Assembly (NCBI RefSeq): GCF_022179285.1
Contig: NZ_BPQO01000025.1
Span: 42,592 to 106,591, forward strand
Reading direction: 5' to 3'
DNA from: Methylobacterium hispanicum
GTDB lineage: Bacteria > Pseudomonadota > Alphaproteobacteria > Rhizobiales > Beijerinckiaceae
Length of the DNA stretch: 64,000 nucleotides
Shown here piece after piece: positions 17,959 through 27,236 of the stretch. A program made the position numbers and the translations under genes. The notes below the pieces were generated by a model. The model was given only the letters and a program-made list of their open reading frames with translations, searched no databases and was not told where the DNA came from. The first letter of the stretch is position 1. Each line of letters opens with the position of its first letter.

Positions 17959-20334
17959 ATGACCGACCCGCGCCAGACAGACCCGCGCCTGCCCTACCTC
18001 GCCGAGCTGGAGCGCAAGGCGCTGTGGCTCTCGACCTGGATGATCCACAACGCCAACCACCTGCGCCCGAACCGCGACGGCATGAAGGTCGGCGGCCATC
18101 AGGCCTCCTCGGCCTCGCTGGCGACGATCATGACGGCGCTCTACTTCGGCGTGCTCCGCCCAGAGGACCGGGTGGCGGTGAAGCCCCATGCCGGCCCGGT
18201 CTTCCACGCGCTCCAGTACCTCGCCGGTCGCCAGACCCGGGAGAAGCTGGAGAATTTTCGCGGTTTTGGTGGCGTTCAATCGTATCCCTCGCGGACCAAG
18301 GACACCGACGACGTCGATTTCTCGACGGGCTCGGTCGGCCTCGGCGTGGCCCAGACGCTGTTCGGCAGCCTCGTGCGCGACTACGTCCGCGCCCACGGCT
18401 GGGGCCTCGACCGGCCGGAGGGCCGCATGGTGGCGCTCTTGGGCGACGCCGAGATGGACGAGGGCAACATCTTCGAGGCCCTGATGGAGGGCTGGAAGCA
18501 CGGGTTGCGCAAGACCTGGTGGATCATCGACTACAACCGCCAGAGCCTCGACGCGGTGATCCGCGAGGGCCTCTACAGCCGCTTCGAGGAGATCTTTCGG
18601 TCCTTCGGCTGGGACGTAGTGGTTCTCAAATACGGGAGCCTGATGGACGCGGCCTTCGCGGAAGCGGGCGGTGAACGGCTGCGGGCCTGGATCGACACGG
18701 CGCCGAACCAGCTCTACGCGGCGCTGACCTTCCAGGGCGGGGCGGCCTGGCGGCGGCGGCTCACCCAGGATCTGGCCGACGATGCCGATGGCCTCGCGCT
18801 CCTCGACCGGCGCAGCGACGACCAGCTCGCCGAACTCATGGGCAATCTCGGCGGGCACGACCTCGTCAACCTGCTGAAGGCCTTCGAGGGTGCCGACAAC
18901 GACCGCCCGACCGTGTTCATCGCCTACACGGTGAAGGGCTACGGCCTGCCGCTCGCCGGCCACAAGGACAACCATTCGGGCCTGCTCACCCCCGCCCAGA
19001 CCGAGCTGTTCCGCGAGAGCCGGGGCGTGCCGGCGGGCCAGGAATGGGAGCCCTTCGCGGGGACTCGGTTGGCCGAAGCGGAGCTGCGCCGCTTCATCGA
19101 CCGGGCGCCCTTCTTCCGCGAGGGCCCGCGCCTGCGCGACGCCGCACGGCTCCCCGTGCCGCAGGGTTTCCCTTGCCCGCGCCAGCCGACGCTCTCGACG
19201 CAAGCGGGCTTCGGCATGATCCTGAACGATCTCGCCCGTTCGGACGCGCCGATCACGGAACGCATCGTCACCACCTCGCCGGACGTCACCGTCTCGACCA
19301 ATCTCGGCGGCTGGGTGAACCGGCGCGGCCTCTTCGCCCGCGAGGAATTGCGCGACCTGTTCCGGGCCGAGCGCATCCCCTCGACCTTCACCTGGGATTT
19401 CTCGGCACAAGGCCAGCACATCGAACTCGGCATCGCCGAGATGAACCTGTTCCTGCTGCTCTCCGGGCTCGGGCTCTCGCATCGCCTCTTCGGCGAGCGG
19501 CTGATCCCGATCGGCACGCTCTACGACCCCTTCATCGCCCGCGGCTTGGACGCCCTGAACTACGCCTGCTACCAAGATGCCCGCTTCATCATCGCGGCCA
19601 CGCCCTCCGGCGTGACCCTGGCGCCGGAGGGCGGCGCCCACCAGTCGATCGGCACGCCGCTGATCGGCCTGTCGCAGCCGGGACTCGCCAGCTACGAGCC
19701 GGCCTTCGTCGACGAGCTGTCGGCGATCCTGGCCCACGCCCTCGACTACGTGCAGCGCGACGGCAAGGCCGGCGGCTCGGTCTACCTGCGCCTCTCAACC
19801 CGCGGCCTGGAGCAGCCCAACCGCGCGCTCTCGGCGGATCTGTCGGACGCGATCGTCGCGGGCGCCTACTGGCTGCGCGAGCCGGGGCCGAACTGCGAGG
19901 TCGTGGTCGCCTATACGGGCGCGGTGGCGCCCGAGGCGATCGAGGCGGTCGGCCGCATGGCCGAGGACCGGCGCGACGTCGGGCTGCTGGCCGTAACCTC
20001 GGCCGACCGTCTGCACGCCGGCTGGAGCGCAGCCCAGGGCGCGCGCGAGCGCGGCGAGCGGGGGGCCGAGAGCCACGTCGAGGCCCTGCTCGGGCGCCTG
20101 CCGCGCCATTGCGGCCTCGTCACGGTGATCGACGGGCACCCGGCAACGCTGGGCTGGCTCGGCTCCGTGCACGGCCACCGCACCCGGGCGCTCGGCGTGG
20201 CGCAGTTCGGCCAGACCGGCACGGTGGCGGACCTCTACCGCCATTTCGGCATCGACGCCCGCGGCATCATCGCGGCGGCGCAGGGGCTGGCTCCCGAGCG
20301 GCCGATCCGGCAGTTGAGTCTGGTTGCGGGCTGA
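17959..20334 (+). CDS. AceE-like homodimeric 2-oxoacid dehydrogenase E1 (MdeB-like)
   Basis: A 791-residue thiamine-diphosphate enzyme of the homodimeric pyruvate dehydrogenase E1/transketolase group. The N-terminal domain begins AELERKALWLSTWMIHNANHLRPN and has the ThDP/Mg motif GDAEMDEGN...DYNRQ. The middle domain contains GQHIELGIAEMNLFLLLSGLG, with the Glu that activates ThDP, and the C-terminal domain is complete. E. coli AceE is about 887 residues, so this is a shorter relative. No E2 or E3 gene adjoins. Divergence from an Lrp-type regulator, as in the P. putida mdeR-mdeB pair, favours 2-oxobutyrate or another amino-acid-derived 2-oxoacid as substrate over pyruvate; this is inference. 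Confidence 0.82.
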   Translation: MTDPRQTDPRLPYLAELERKALWLSTWMIHNANHLRPNRDGMKVGGHQASSASLATIMTALYFGVLRPEDRVAVKPHAGPVFHALQYLAGRQTREKLENFRGFGGVQSYPSRTKDTDDVDFSTGSVGLGVAQTLFGSLVRDYVRAHGWGLDRPEGRMVALLGDAEMDEGNIFEALMEGWKHGLRKTWWIIDYNRQSLDAVIREGLYSRFEEIFRSFGWDVVVLKYGSLMDAAFAEAGGERLRAWIDTAPNQLYAALTFQGGAAWRRRLTQDLADDADGLALLDRRSDDQLAELMGNLGGHDLVNLLKAFEGADNDRPTVFIAYTVKGYGLPLAGHKDNHSGLLTPAQTELFRESRGVPAGQEWEPFAGTRLAEAELRRFIDRAPFFREGPRLRDAARLPVPQGFPCPRQPTLSTQAGFGMILNDLARSDAPITERIVTTSPDVTVSTNLGGWVNRRGLFAREELRDLFRAERIPSTFTWDFSAQGQHIELGIAEMNLFLLLSGLGLSHRLFGERLIPIGTLYDPFIARGLDALNYACYQDARFIIAATPSGVTLAPEGGAHQSIGTPLIGLSQPGLASYEPAFVDELSAILAHALDYVQRDGKAGGSVYLRLSTRGLEQPNRALSADLSDAIVAGAYWLREPGPNCEVVVAYTGAVAPEAIEAVGRMAEDRRDVGLLAVTSADRLHAGWSAAQGARERGERGAESHVEALLGRLPRHCGLVTVIDGHPATLGWLGSVHGHRTRALGVAQFGQTGTVADLYRHFGIDARGIIAAAQGLAPERPIRQLSLVAG

Positions 20335-20340
20335 GCGCGC

Positions 20341-20380
20341 CGCGTCCTCCCTCCCCCCTCGGCGGGGGAGGGAGGACGCG
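20341..20380 (+). terminator. Strong hairpin after the E1 gene
   Basis: Perfect 17 bp inverted repeat (20341-20357 and 20364-20380) with the 6 nt loop CTCGGC, placed 6 bp after the E1 stop. There is no T run, so termination may be imperfect or the hairpin may protect the 3' end of the message. Confidence 0.65.
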
Positions 20381-20484
20381 GCGGCTCTGCCGCCTTCCCG
20401 GCCCCGCTCCCGGTTGACGCCCCGGTTGGCCCCCTGTTTGCTGGATCCGACCCGCCCGCAGCGCAAGCGGCCCCGAGCGCATCC

Positions 20485-21657
20485 ATGCCCGCCCTAGACC
20501 GCATCCAGGCCTTCTCCGACGCCATCACCGCGTGGCGGCACGACCTGCACGCCCATCCCGAGCTGCTCTACGACGTGGAGCGCACGGCCGGCTTCGTGGC
20601 GGACAAGCTCAGGGCCTTTGGCTGCGACGCGGTCGTCACCGGCATCGGCCGCACCGGCGTCGTCGGGGTGATCCAGGGCCGGGGCGGGCGCTCGGACCGG
20701 GCGATCGGCCTGCGCGCCGACATGGACGCCCTGCCGATCCACGAGGTGCGCGACCTCGCCTACCGCTCCACCGTGCCGGGCCGGATGCACGCCTGCGGGC
20801 ATGACGGGCACACCGCGATGCTGCTCGGCGCCGCCCGCTACCTCGCCGAGACCCGCGATTTCGACGGGCGGGCGGTCCTGATCTTCCAGCCCGCCGAGGA
20901 GGGCGGGGGCGGCGGCGAGGCGATGGTCGAGGACGGGCTGATGGAGCGCTTCGGCATCGCGGCGGTCTACGGCATGCACAACATCCCGGGGCTGGCGCTC
21001 GGCCGCTTCGCGATCCGACCCGGCCCGATCATGGCCTCGACCGACCGCTTCACCGCGACGATCGAGGGAAGGGGCGGGCATGCCGCGCTCCCGCACGCGG
21101 CCGTCGACAGCGTGGTGGTGGCGAGCCACGTGGTGCTGGCGCTCCAATCGATCGTCGCCCGCAACGTCGATCCGCTGCAATCGGCCGTGGTCTCGGTCTG
21201 CGCGCTCGAAGCCGGCGAGGCCTTCAACGTCCTGCCGCAGAGCGTGACCCTGCGCGGCACCGTGCGGGCGCTGTCCTCCGAGGTGCGGGCGCTGATCAAG
21301 GACCGCATCGTCGCCCTGACCGAGGGCGTCGCCGGCGCGTTCGGGGCCGCGGGCAGCGTCGATTTCGGGTCGAGCTATCCCGTCACCGAGAACGACCCGG
21401 CGGAAGCCGCCTTCGTGGCCGACGTCGCCGCCGAGCTCGTCGGCGAGGACCGGGTCGCGCGCGACGTCGCCCCGATGATGGCGGCGGAGGATTTTTCGTA
21501 CATGCTGGAGCGGCGGCCGGGCGCCTACCTGTTCCTCGGCAACGGCGACAGCGCGCCCCTCCACCACCCGCACTACGATTTCAACGACGCGGCGGCGCCC
21601 CTCGGGGCCTCGCTCTGGGCCCGGCTGGTGGAGACGGGGTTGCCGCTGGGGCGCTGA
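20485..21657 (+). CDS. M20-family amidohydrolase (hippurate hydrolase-like)
   Basis: A 390-residue metal-dependent amidohydrolase of the HipO/AbgA/IAA-amino-acid hydrolase group. Metal-site segments are complete: LRADMDALPIHE, MHACGHDGHTAML, the general-base Glu in QPAEEGGGG, the dimerisation-domain GRGGHAALPH and the C-terminal MMAAEDFSYML with a following HHPHYDFND. These enzymes cleave N-acyl or N-aroyl amino acids in the cytoplasm. It starts 150 bp after the AceE-like gene. A role in releasing amino acids that feed the neighbouring Lrp/E1 system is possible but unproved. Confidence 0.9.
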   Translation: MPALDRIQAFSDAITAWRHDLHAHPELLYDVERTAGFVADKLRAFGCDAVVTGIGRTGVVGVIQGRGGRSDRAIGLRADMDALPIHEVRDLAYRSTVPGRMHACGHDGHTAMLLGAARYLAETRDFDGRAVLIFQPAEEGGGGGEAMVEDGLMERFGIAAVYGMHNIPGLALGRFAIRPGPIMASTDRFTATIEGRGGHAALPHAAVDSVVVASHVVLALQSIVARNVDPLQSAVVSVCALEAGEAFNVLPQSVTLRGTVRALSSEVRALIKDRIVALTEGVAGAFGAAGSVDFGSSYPVTENDPAEAAFVADVAAELVGEDRVARDVAPMMAAEDFSYMLERRPGAYLFLGNGDSAPLHHPHYDFNDAAAPLGASLWARLVETGLPLGR

Positions 21658-21669
21658 ACCGCGCGCGGC

Positions 21670-21700
21670 TCTCCCTCCCCGACAGAGGGGGGGAGGGAGA
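21670..21700. terminator. Bidirectional terminator-like hairpin
   Basis: Perfect 11 bp arms TCTCCCTCCCC (21670-21680) and GGGGAGGGAGA (21690-21700) with a 9 nt loop lie between two convergent genes, 12 bp after the amidohydrolase stop and 10 bp before the aminopeptidase stop. Position and stability fit a terminator serving both strands. Confidence 0.6.
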
Positions 21701-21709
21701 CGACGTGCC

Positions 21710-23131
21710 CTACGCCCCGGGGTAGCGCCCCTTCAGCAGGGCGTAGACCAGCCGCGCGGTCTGGACCTCGCCGCCCTCCGGCCGACCCGGCTTGGTCGAG
21801 GGGTTCCAGCCGTAGAGGTCGAGATGGGCGTGCGCCCGCGCGCGAGGGGCGAAGCGGCGCAGGAAGAGCGCCGCGGTGATCGCCCCCGCGAAGGGGCCGC
21901 CCGAGACGTTGTTGAGGTCGGCCACCTTCGAGTCGAGCAGGCTCGCGTAGGGCGGGTGCAGCGGCAGGCGCCAGACCGGGTCGATCGCCGCGCGCCCCGC
22001 CGCCGCGATCGCGTCGGCGAGCGCGTCGTCCTCGGTGAAAAGGGCCGGCAGGTCGGGGCCCAGTGCGACGCGGGCGGCGCCCGTCAGCGTCGCGAAGTCG
22101 ATGAGGAGGTCGGGCTCCTCCGCGTCGGCGAGCGCCAGGGCGTCGGCGAGGATCAGCCGCCCCTCCGCGTCGGTGTTGCCGATCTCGACGGTGAGCCCCG
22201 CACGGCTGCGCAGCACGTCGCCCGGCCGGAAGGCCTCGCCCGAGACCGCGTTCTCGACCGCCGGCACGATGAGGCGCAGCCGCACGGGGAGCCCTGAGCC
22301 CATCACCATGTCGGCGGCGGCGATGGCGGCCGCCGCGCCCCCCATGTCCTTCTTCATCAGCAGCATCGCGGCCGAGGGCTTGATGTCGAGGCCGCCGGTG
22401 TCGAAGGCGACCCCCTTGCCGACGAGCGTGACGCGCGGCGCCGTCTCGGAGCCCCAGGTCAGGTCGATCAGCCTGGGCGCGCGAGGCGAGCCGGCTCCGA
22501 CCGCGTGGACCAGCGGGAACTCCCGGGCGAGGTCCGCACCCGCGGTGACGCCGACCCGCGCTCCGTGCCGCTCGGCCAGCGCCCGCACCGCGGCCTCGAT
22601 CTCGACGGGGCCGAGGTCGTTGGCCGGCGTGTTGACGAGGTCGCGCCCGCGCGAGACCGCCGCGGCGATGCGGCCGATCTCGTCGGCATCGACGTCCTCG
22701 GGCGCCGCGAGGCGCGGCGTCTCGGTCCCGCCGGACCGGTAGCGGCGGAAGCCGTAGGATCCCATCAGCCAAGCGAGCGCCGCCTCGTGCGGGGCGGAGG
22801 CGCCCTCCAACCTGTAGGTACCGGGCGGGAGAAGTCCGGGCAGCTTGCCGGCGAGCAGCCGGTCCTGGGCCGGCGCCTCCGGGTCGCCGAGGCCGAACAG
22901 GACGCGGCCGAGGCCACCCTCGGCATCGGGCAGCAGGGCGAGGCGTCCCGCCTTCGGAGCGAAGCCCGTGGCTGCCGCGAAGGCCCGCTGCGCCGGCTCC
23001 AGCCCGGCCTCGACCGCGGCCCAGTCCGCGGCGGAGACGAGGGTCACCGGAACGCCCGGGGTGCCGGCCGGCAGAAGGCCGGGCACGATGTCGTGCGTGA
23101 GGTCTCGCGAAAGGTCCTGCGTCTCGCCCAT
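21710..23131 (-). CDS. M17 leucyl aminopeptidase family protein
   Basis: A 473-residue dizinc aminopeptidase removing N-terminal residues from peptides in the cytoplasm. The catalytic C-terminal domain shows VGKGVAFDTGGLDIKPS (metal-ligand Lys and Asp), MKKDMGGAAA and the signature NTDAEGRLIL near residues 315-324. The N-terminal macro-like domain is present but diverged, as common in alphaproteobacterial PepA paralogues. ATG 23131 gives a short polar N-terminus; no signal peptide is seen. It converges with the amidohydrolase gene across a shared hairpin. Confidence 0.9.
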   Translation of the reverse strand: MGETQDLSRDLTHDIVPGLLPAGTPGVPVTLVSAADWAAVEAGLEPAQRAFAAATGFAPKAGRLALLPDAEGGLGRVLFGLGDPEAPAQDRLLAGKLPGLLPPGTYRLEGASAPHEAALAWLMGSYGFRRYRSGGTETPRLAAPEDVDADEIGRIAAAVSRGRDLVNTPANDLGPVEIEAAVRALAERHGARVGVTAGADLAREFPLVHAVGAGSPRAPRLIDLTWGSETAPRVTLVGKGVAFDTGGLDIKPSAAMLLMKKDMGGAAAAIAAADMVMGSGLPVRLRLIVPAVENAVSGEAFRPGDVLRSRAGLTVEIGNTDAEGRLILADALALADAEEPDLLIDFATLTGAARVALGPDLPALFTEDDALADAIAAAGRAAIDPVWRLPLHPPYASLLDSKVADLNNVSGGPFAGAITAALFLRRFAPRARAHAHLDLYGWNPSTKPGRPEGGEVQTARLVYALLKGRYPGA

Positions 23132-23256
23132 GCGCTCGATCGTCCCTGCAGCCCTCGGAGGCGGCGCCGCTTAACCGCCGGTTAGGGTTAACGCTCTACT
23201 CCGGGCCGGCGGGGCCGTGAAGTTCTTGGCGCCCCTCGGCGTTTCCGGAGCGGACC

Positions 23257-24090
23257 ATGAACACGGCCCTGCGCCTCTCGGCAGCTGCGCTCGTCGCGCT
23301 CGCGCTCGGCGCCTGCCAGACTCGCGCGCCCGAGACGACCGGTTCGATCGGTCGGGCCGCCGCGCGCGCGCCCCTCGAGCGCGCCGAGGTCGAGGCGCTG
23401 GGCGCCCGCTACCGCGAGAACCCGAACGATCTCGGCGGCGCGATGCGCTACGCCCAGGCCCTGCGCGCCACCGACCAGCGGACCCAGGCCGCCGCGGTGC
23501 TGCAGCAGGCGGCCCTGCGCAACCCACGCAACCAGGCCGTGCTCGGCGCCTACGGCAAGGTGCTGGTCGAGGTCGGGCGCTTCCAGGAGGCGCAGGAGGT
23601 CCTGCAGAACGCCCACACGCCCTCCCAGCCGGACTGGCGCATCCTCTCGGCGCAGGGCAGCGCCGCCGACCAGCTCGGCGACCACGCCCGCGCCCAGGGC
23701 TTCTACGAGGCGGCGCTGAAGATCCGCCCGGAGGAGCCCTCGATCCTATCCAATCTCGGCCTGTCCTACGCGCTGGCCCGCCGGCTCGATCAGGCCGAGA
23801 CGGTCTCGCGCCGGGCCGCCGCGAACCCTGCGGCCGACGCGCGGGTGCGGGCGAACCTCGCCCTGGTTCTCGGCCTCAAGGGCCGCTTCCCCGAGGCCGA
23901 GGCGCTGCTGCGCCAGGACTTGCCCCCCGCTGAGGCCGAGGCCAGCCTCGCCTCGCTGCGGGGGCTCGTCGCCCAGCCGAACCGCTGGAAGGCGATCGAG
24001 GCCGCCGACCGCGCGGCCGCCAAGCCGGCCGCCAAGCCGGCTGCGACGTCGGCCGCCGCGCTCGCGGCCGCCGTCGACCCGCGGGGGTAG
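23257..24090 (+). CDS. TPR-repeat lipoprotein (TadD-like)
   Basis: A 277-residue lipoprotein: the signal peptide ends in the lipobox LGAC (Cys about residue 19), followed by the ETTGSIG stretch common in alphaproteobacterial lipoproteins. About five tetratricopeptide repeats follow, such as YAQALRATDQRTQAAAVLQQAAL, YGKVLVEVGRFQEAQEVL and NLGLSYALARRLDQAE. The C-terminus is an Ala/Lys/Pro tail. The arrangement resembles TadD, a pilotin-like component of Tad pilus assembly, but no other tad gene is nearby, so a general scaffold role is equally possible. Confidence 0.82.
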   Translation: MNTALRLSAAALVALALGACQTRAPETTGSIGRAAARAPLERAEVEALGARYRENPNDLGGAMRYAQALRATDQRTQAAAVLQQAALRNPRNQAVLGAYGKVLVEVGRFQEAQEVLQNAHTPSQPDWRILSAQGSAADQLGDHARAQGFYEAALKIRPEEPSILSNLGLSYALARRLDQAETVSRRAAANPAADARVRANLALVLGLKGRFPEAEALLRQDLPPAEAEASLASLRGLVAQPNRWKAIEAADRAAAKPAAKPAATSAAALAAAVDPRG

Positions 24091-24124
24091 CTCCCGACAG
24101 CGCCCGCGCGTGGTAGGTAGCGCC

Positions 24125-24502
24125 ATGCGCGCCGCCCTCCCGCTCCTCCTCTGCCTCGCCGGTCCGGCGCTCGCCGAGCCGGCCCCCGCAAAGAGGTCCC
24201 CGCCGGTGATCGGCTGCGCCTCGCTCGCGAACTACCGCCTGCTGATGCGCCAGACCGGAGATGCGGCCGGCGCCGCCGCCCTCATCGCCGACCCGAAGGC
24301 CGACCATCTCGGCTGCGGCGCGATCGCGCCCGAGAGCGTCACCGGCATCAGCGACCATGTCGCCCTCGAGGGCCAGGCCTACGATTGCCTCGGATTGCAG
24401 AGCACGGGCGTCTGCCAGTGGGTGACGGCCGGCGCGCTCGGCCCCGCCGCGCCGCGCAAGGGCGAGGCCGCCAAGGCACCGCGGGAGAAGGGACGGCCCT
24501 GA
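24125..24502 (+). CDS. Small secreted Cys-containing protein, unknown
   Basis: A 125-residue protein with a clear signal peptide (ALPLLLCLAGPALAEP, cleavage after ALA). The mature part has cysteines in VIGCASLANYRLLM, HLGCGAIA, AYDCLGLQ and GVCQWV that could form two disulfides in the periplasm. The C-terminus is Lys/Ala-rich. ATG 24125 is preferred over a GTG five codons upstream because it places the hydrophobic core correctly. It lies 34 bp after the TPR lipoprotein gene and may be co-transcribed. No family recognised. Confidence 0.75.
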   Translation: MRAALPLLLCLAGPALAEPAPAKRSPPVIGCASLANYRLLMRQTGDAAGAAALIADPKADHLGCGAIAPESVTGISDHVALEGQAYDCLGLQSTGVCQWVTAGALGPAAPRKGEAAKAPREKGRP

Positions 24503-24560
24503 GGCCCGGGGCTCCGCCCCGCCCCCCCGTGGGGCCTCGGGCCCCGGGATTCCCGGGTCC

Positions 24561-26045
24561 TCAGGCGGCGGCGAGCGGCTTCGAGACGTCCTCCAGCGAG
24601 CGGCCCTCCGCGGCCGTGCCCCAGACCCCGCCGACCACAGAGGCCACCAGCATCAGGGCGGCGCCCAGCAGGTAGCCGCCGAAGACCGCGTCGCGCGAGC
24701 CGGTCTCGACCAGCGTGCCGAACAGGAGCGGCCCCGAAACGCCGCCGATGCCCGTGCCCAGCGCGTAGAAGGCCGCGATCGCGAGCGCGCGGATCTCCAG
24801 CGGAAAGGTCTCGGCCACCGTCAGGTAGGCGGAGCTCGCAGCCGCGGAGGCGAAGAAGAACACCACCATCCAGGCCGCAGTCTGGCCGACGGGCCCCAGG
24901 AGCTCGATCTTGAAGAGGTAGCCGGCGATCGCCAGCAGCACGGCCGAGATGCCGTACGTGAAAGCGATCATCGGGCGGCGCCCGACCGTGTCGAAGAAGC
25001 GCCCGAGCAGGACGGGCCCCAGGAAGGAGCCGAGCGCGAAGGGCAGCAGGTACCAGCCGACATGCCCGCCCGGCACCCCGTAGAAGCGCTCCAGCACCAG
25101 CGCGTAGGTGAAGAACAGGGCGTTGTAGAAGAAGGCCTGTCCGATCATCAGGCAGAGGCCCACCAGCGTCTGCTTGCGGCTCGTCACGAACATCGCGTGG
25201 GCCACCTCGGAGAGCGGGGTGTGGTGGCGGGTGCGCAGCCGCGTGTGCTTCTTCGGATCGGGCGGCGGCAGGGGGACGCCCGCATCCGTGAAGCGCTTCT
25301 CGATGCCGCTGACCACCCGGTCGGCCTCCGCCGCGTAGCCGTGGGTGACGAGCCAGCGCGGGCTCTCGGGGATCCAGCGGCGCAGGAACAGGATCACGAG
25401 GCCGATCGCCCCGCCGGTGAAGAAGGCGACGCGCCAGCCCCAGGCCGGGTCGATCACCTCGGGCCTGAGCAGCACGATCGACATGAAGGAGCCCAGCGCC
25501 GCGCCGATCCAGAACGAGCCGTTGATGACGAGGTTGGTCCAGCCGCGCGCTTTCGCCGGCACGAGTTCCTGGATGGTCGAGTTGATCGCCGTGTACTCGC
25601 CCCCGATCCCCGCGCCCGTGAGGAAGCGGAAGACGCAGAAGCTGTAGATGTCCCAGGACAGGCCGGTCGCCGCCGTGGCGACGAGGTAGAGGGCCAGCGT
25701 GATGAAGAACAGCTTCTTGCGCCCGATCCGGTCGGTGAGCCAGCCGAAGCCCACAGCCCCCGTCACGGCGCCGACGAGGTAGGAACTCGCGGCGAGCCCC
25801 ACGTCGAACTCGCTGAAGGACATCGGCGGGTTGCGCAGCGCGCCGACCAGCGCGCCGGCCAGCGTCACCTCCAGCCCGTCCAGCACCCAGGTGATGCCGA
25901 GCGCCACGATGACGAGGACGTGGAAGCGGCCCCAGGGCAGCCGGTCGAGGCGGCCCGCGATGTCGGTGTCGACGACCTCGCCCATCGGCACGCGCTCCGG
26001 GGTGGCGCCCCGACCCTCGCCCTTGCCCTCGACCTTGCTCGCCAT
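24561..26045 (-). CDS. MFS transporter, sugar/aromatic acid type
   Basis: A 494-residue, twelve-helix major facilitator. Family signatures are clear: GWLTDRIGRKK between helices 2 and 3, GAGIGGEYTAINSTIQELVPAKARG in helix 4-5, PESPRWLVTHG before the central loop and GRFFDTVGRRPMIAF in the second half. These match the SP/metabolite-proton-symporter group, which imports sugars, aromatic acids or other organic acids. ATG 26045 is chosen over an upstream GTG at 26147 because it starts just before the cytoplasmic N-terminal tail. Substrate unknown. The 3' end converges with the small secreted protein gene across a GC-rich palindromic stretch (24503-24560). Confidence 0.87.
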   Translation of the reverse strand: MASKVEGKGEGRGATPERVPMGEVVDTDIAGRLDRLPWGRFHVLVIVALGITWVLDGLEVTLAGALVGALRNPPMSFSEFDVGLAASSYLVGAVTGAVGFGWLTDRIGRKKLFFITLALYLVATAATGLSWDIYSFCVFRFLTGAGIGGEYTAINSTIQELVPAKARGWTNLVINGSFWIGAALGSFMSIVLLRPEVIDPAWGWRVAFFTGGAIGLVILFLRRWIPESPRWLVTHGYAAEADRVVSGIEKRFTDAGVPLPPPDPKKHTRLRTRHHTPLSEVAHAMFVTSRKQTLVGLCLMIGQAFFYNALFFTYALVLERFYGVPGGHVGWYLLPFALGSFLGPVLLGRFFDTVGRRPMIAFTYGISAVLLAIAGYLFKIELLGPVGQTAAWMVVFFFASAAASSAYLTVAETFPLEIRALAIAAFYALGTGIGGVSGPLLFGTLVETGSRDAVFGGYLLGAALMLVASVVGGVWGTAAEGRSLEDVSKPLAAA

Positions 26046-26161
26046 GCGCCTGTTTACCCTGACTCGCGGGAGATGTTGGGAAGTCTGTGCAGTGTCGGCC
26101 CGTTCAGAGGGACCTTCACCGGCGTCGGGCTGAAGTAGGGCGCTCACGCGGATGCGTCCCG

Positions 26162-26446
26162 ATGAAATCCCGACTTTTGAGAGAGCGTGCCCGTCTCGTC
26201 CTGCTGGCCGCGCTGGCGGCGGGCGCGACGACGTTTCCGATCCACGCCGCCGACGGCACGCTGGGGCAGGCGCGGCAGCGGGTGGAGATCGGCGCCGAGA
26301 TCTGGCGCCTGCGCCCGTCCCAGTCGAGCGCGCCCGTGCCGGGCGGCTTGCCCAATGCGGTGACCCGCACGGGTGCGGCGGCCGAGATCCCGCAGGCGCG
26401 GCGCACCGTCCGGATGGTCTATCCGGCCCTGGTCGAGGCGCGCTGA
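26162..26446 (+). CDS. Small exported protein, unknown
   Basis: A 94-residue product with a basic N-terminus, a hydrophobic core (LVLLAALAAGATTFPIHAADG) and a likely cleavage after HAA, so it is exported or periplasmic. The mature 60 residues are soluble, without cysteine and without a recognised domain. It is divergent from the MFS gene and convergent with the TetR gene. Codon use matches that of neighbours. Confidence 0.6.
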   Translation: MKSRLLRERARLVLLAALAAGATTFPIHAADGTLGQARQRVEIGAEIWRLRPSQSSAPVPGGLPNAVTRTGAAAEIPQARRTVRMVYPALVEAR

Positions 26447-26481
26447 GGCGCCCGCGATCCGGGGCTGCACGTCACCGCCGG

Positions 26482-27141
26482 TCAGGCCTCCGTCAGCCCG
26501 AGCCCGCCGAAGACGAGCTGCACGATCGTCGCCTTGGCGGCGTCGTAGTCGGCCTGCTCCAGGCGGTCCTTTCGCTTCATCAGGGCCATCTGGTCCGAGA
26601 AGTCGGCGTAGGCCTGGGTCATGGCCCAGATGCAGAAGAACAGGTCCGCCGGGCTGATCGGCCGGACCTTGCCGGCGGCTGCCCATTCCTCGACCATCGC
26701 CACCTTGGCGAGCAGCTGCTGCGTCGAGACCCGCTCGATGAAGCTGCCGATATGCGGGGCACCGCTGATGATTTCGGTGGCATAGATCTTCGACAGGGAG
26801 GGGTGGTCCCGGGAGAAATCGACCTTGCGGTGGATATAGTCCCTGAGCACCGTGCGCAGGTCGCCCGTGGCGTCGAGCGCGTCGATATCGGCCGCCCACC
26901 GGTTCATCGCCCGCTCCAGGAGCGCGCGGTACAGATCCTCCTTGTTGTCGAAATAGTAGTACAGGTGCGGCTTGGACACGCCCGCACCCTCGGCAATCAG
27001 CGCCGTGGTCGCGCCGCGCAGCCCGTAATTGCCGAATACGAGCTCGGCCGCGTCGAGGATCTTGTCCTCGACATTCGCGGCCGGGGGCGGGCGCCGCCCG
27101 CCGCGCGACGTGCCGCGGATCCGCACCTGCTCGTCCTTCAC
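26482..27141 (-). CDS. TetR-family regulator, RutR-like
   Basis: A TetR regulator of about 219 residues. The N-terminal DNA-binding domain reads KILDAAELVFGNYGLRGATTALIAEGAGVSKPHLYYYFDNKEDLY. The C-terminal region contains SKIYATEIISGAPHI, closely resembling the corresponding segment of RutR, the uracil/thymine-responsive repressor. It is divergent from an NCS1 nucleobase-type transporter, which supports pyrimidine control. The start is uncertain: GTG 27141 gives a RutR-sized protein, while ATG 27204 would add 21 Arg-rich residues. Autoregulation through the sites at 27245-27275 is likely. Confidence 0.85.
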   Translation of the reverse strand: MKDEQVRIRGTSRGGRRPPPAANVEDKILDAAELVFGNYGLRGATTALIAEGAGVSKPHLYYYFDNKEDLYRALLERAMNRWAADIDALDATGDLRTVLRDYIHRKVDFSRDHPSLSKIYATEIISGAPHIGSFIERVSTQQLLAKVAMVEEWAAAGKVRPISPADLFFCIWAMTQAYADFSDQMALMKRKDRLEQADYDAAKATIVQLVFGGLGLTEA

Positions 27142-27236
27142 CGACCTCGAACGCACTGGCCGCTCCGTCGCTTCCCGATCCCCGGACCGCCCGCATCGTC
27201 GCACGGCCCGGCCCGGAAAACCCGTCCGAAAGGCCC

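Noticed and set aside
26045..26147. GTG 26147 as start of the MFS transporter
   Set aside because: It would add 34 residues reaching into the divergent promoter region; ATG 26045 gives a normal cytoplasmic tail.
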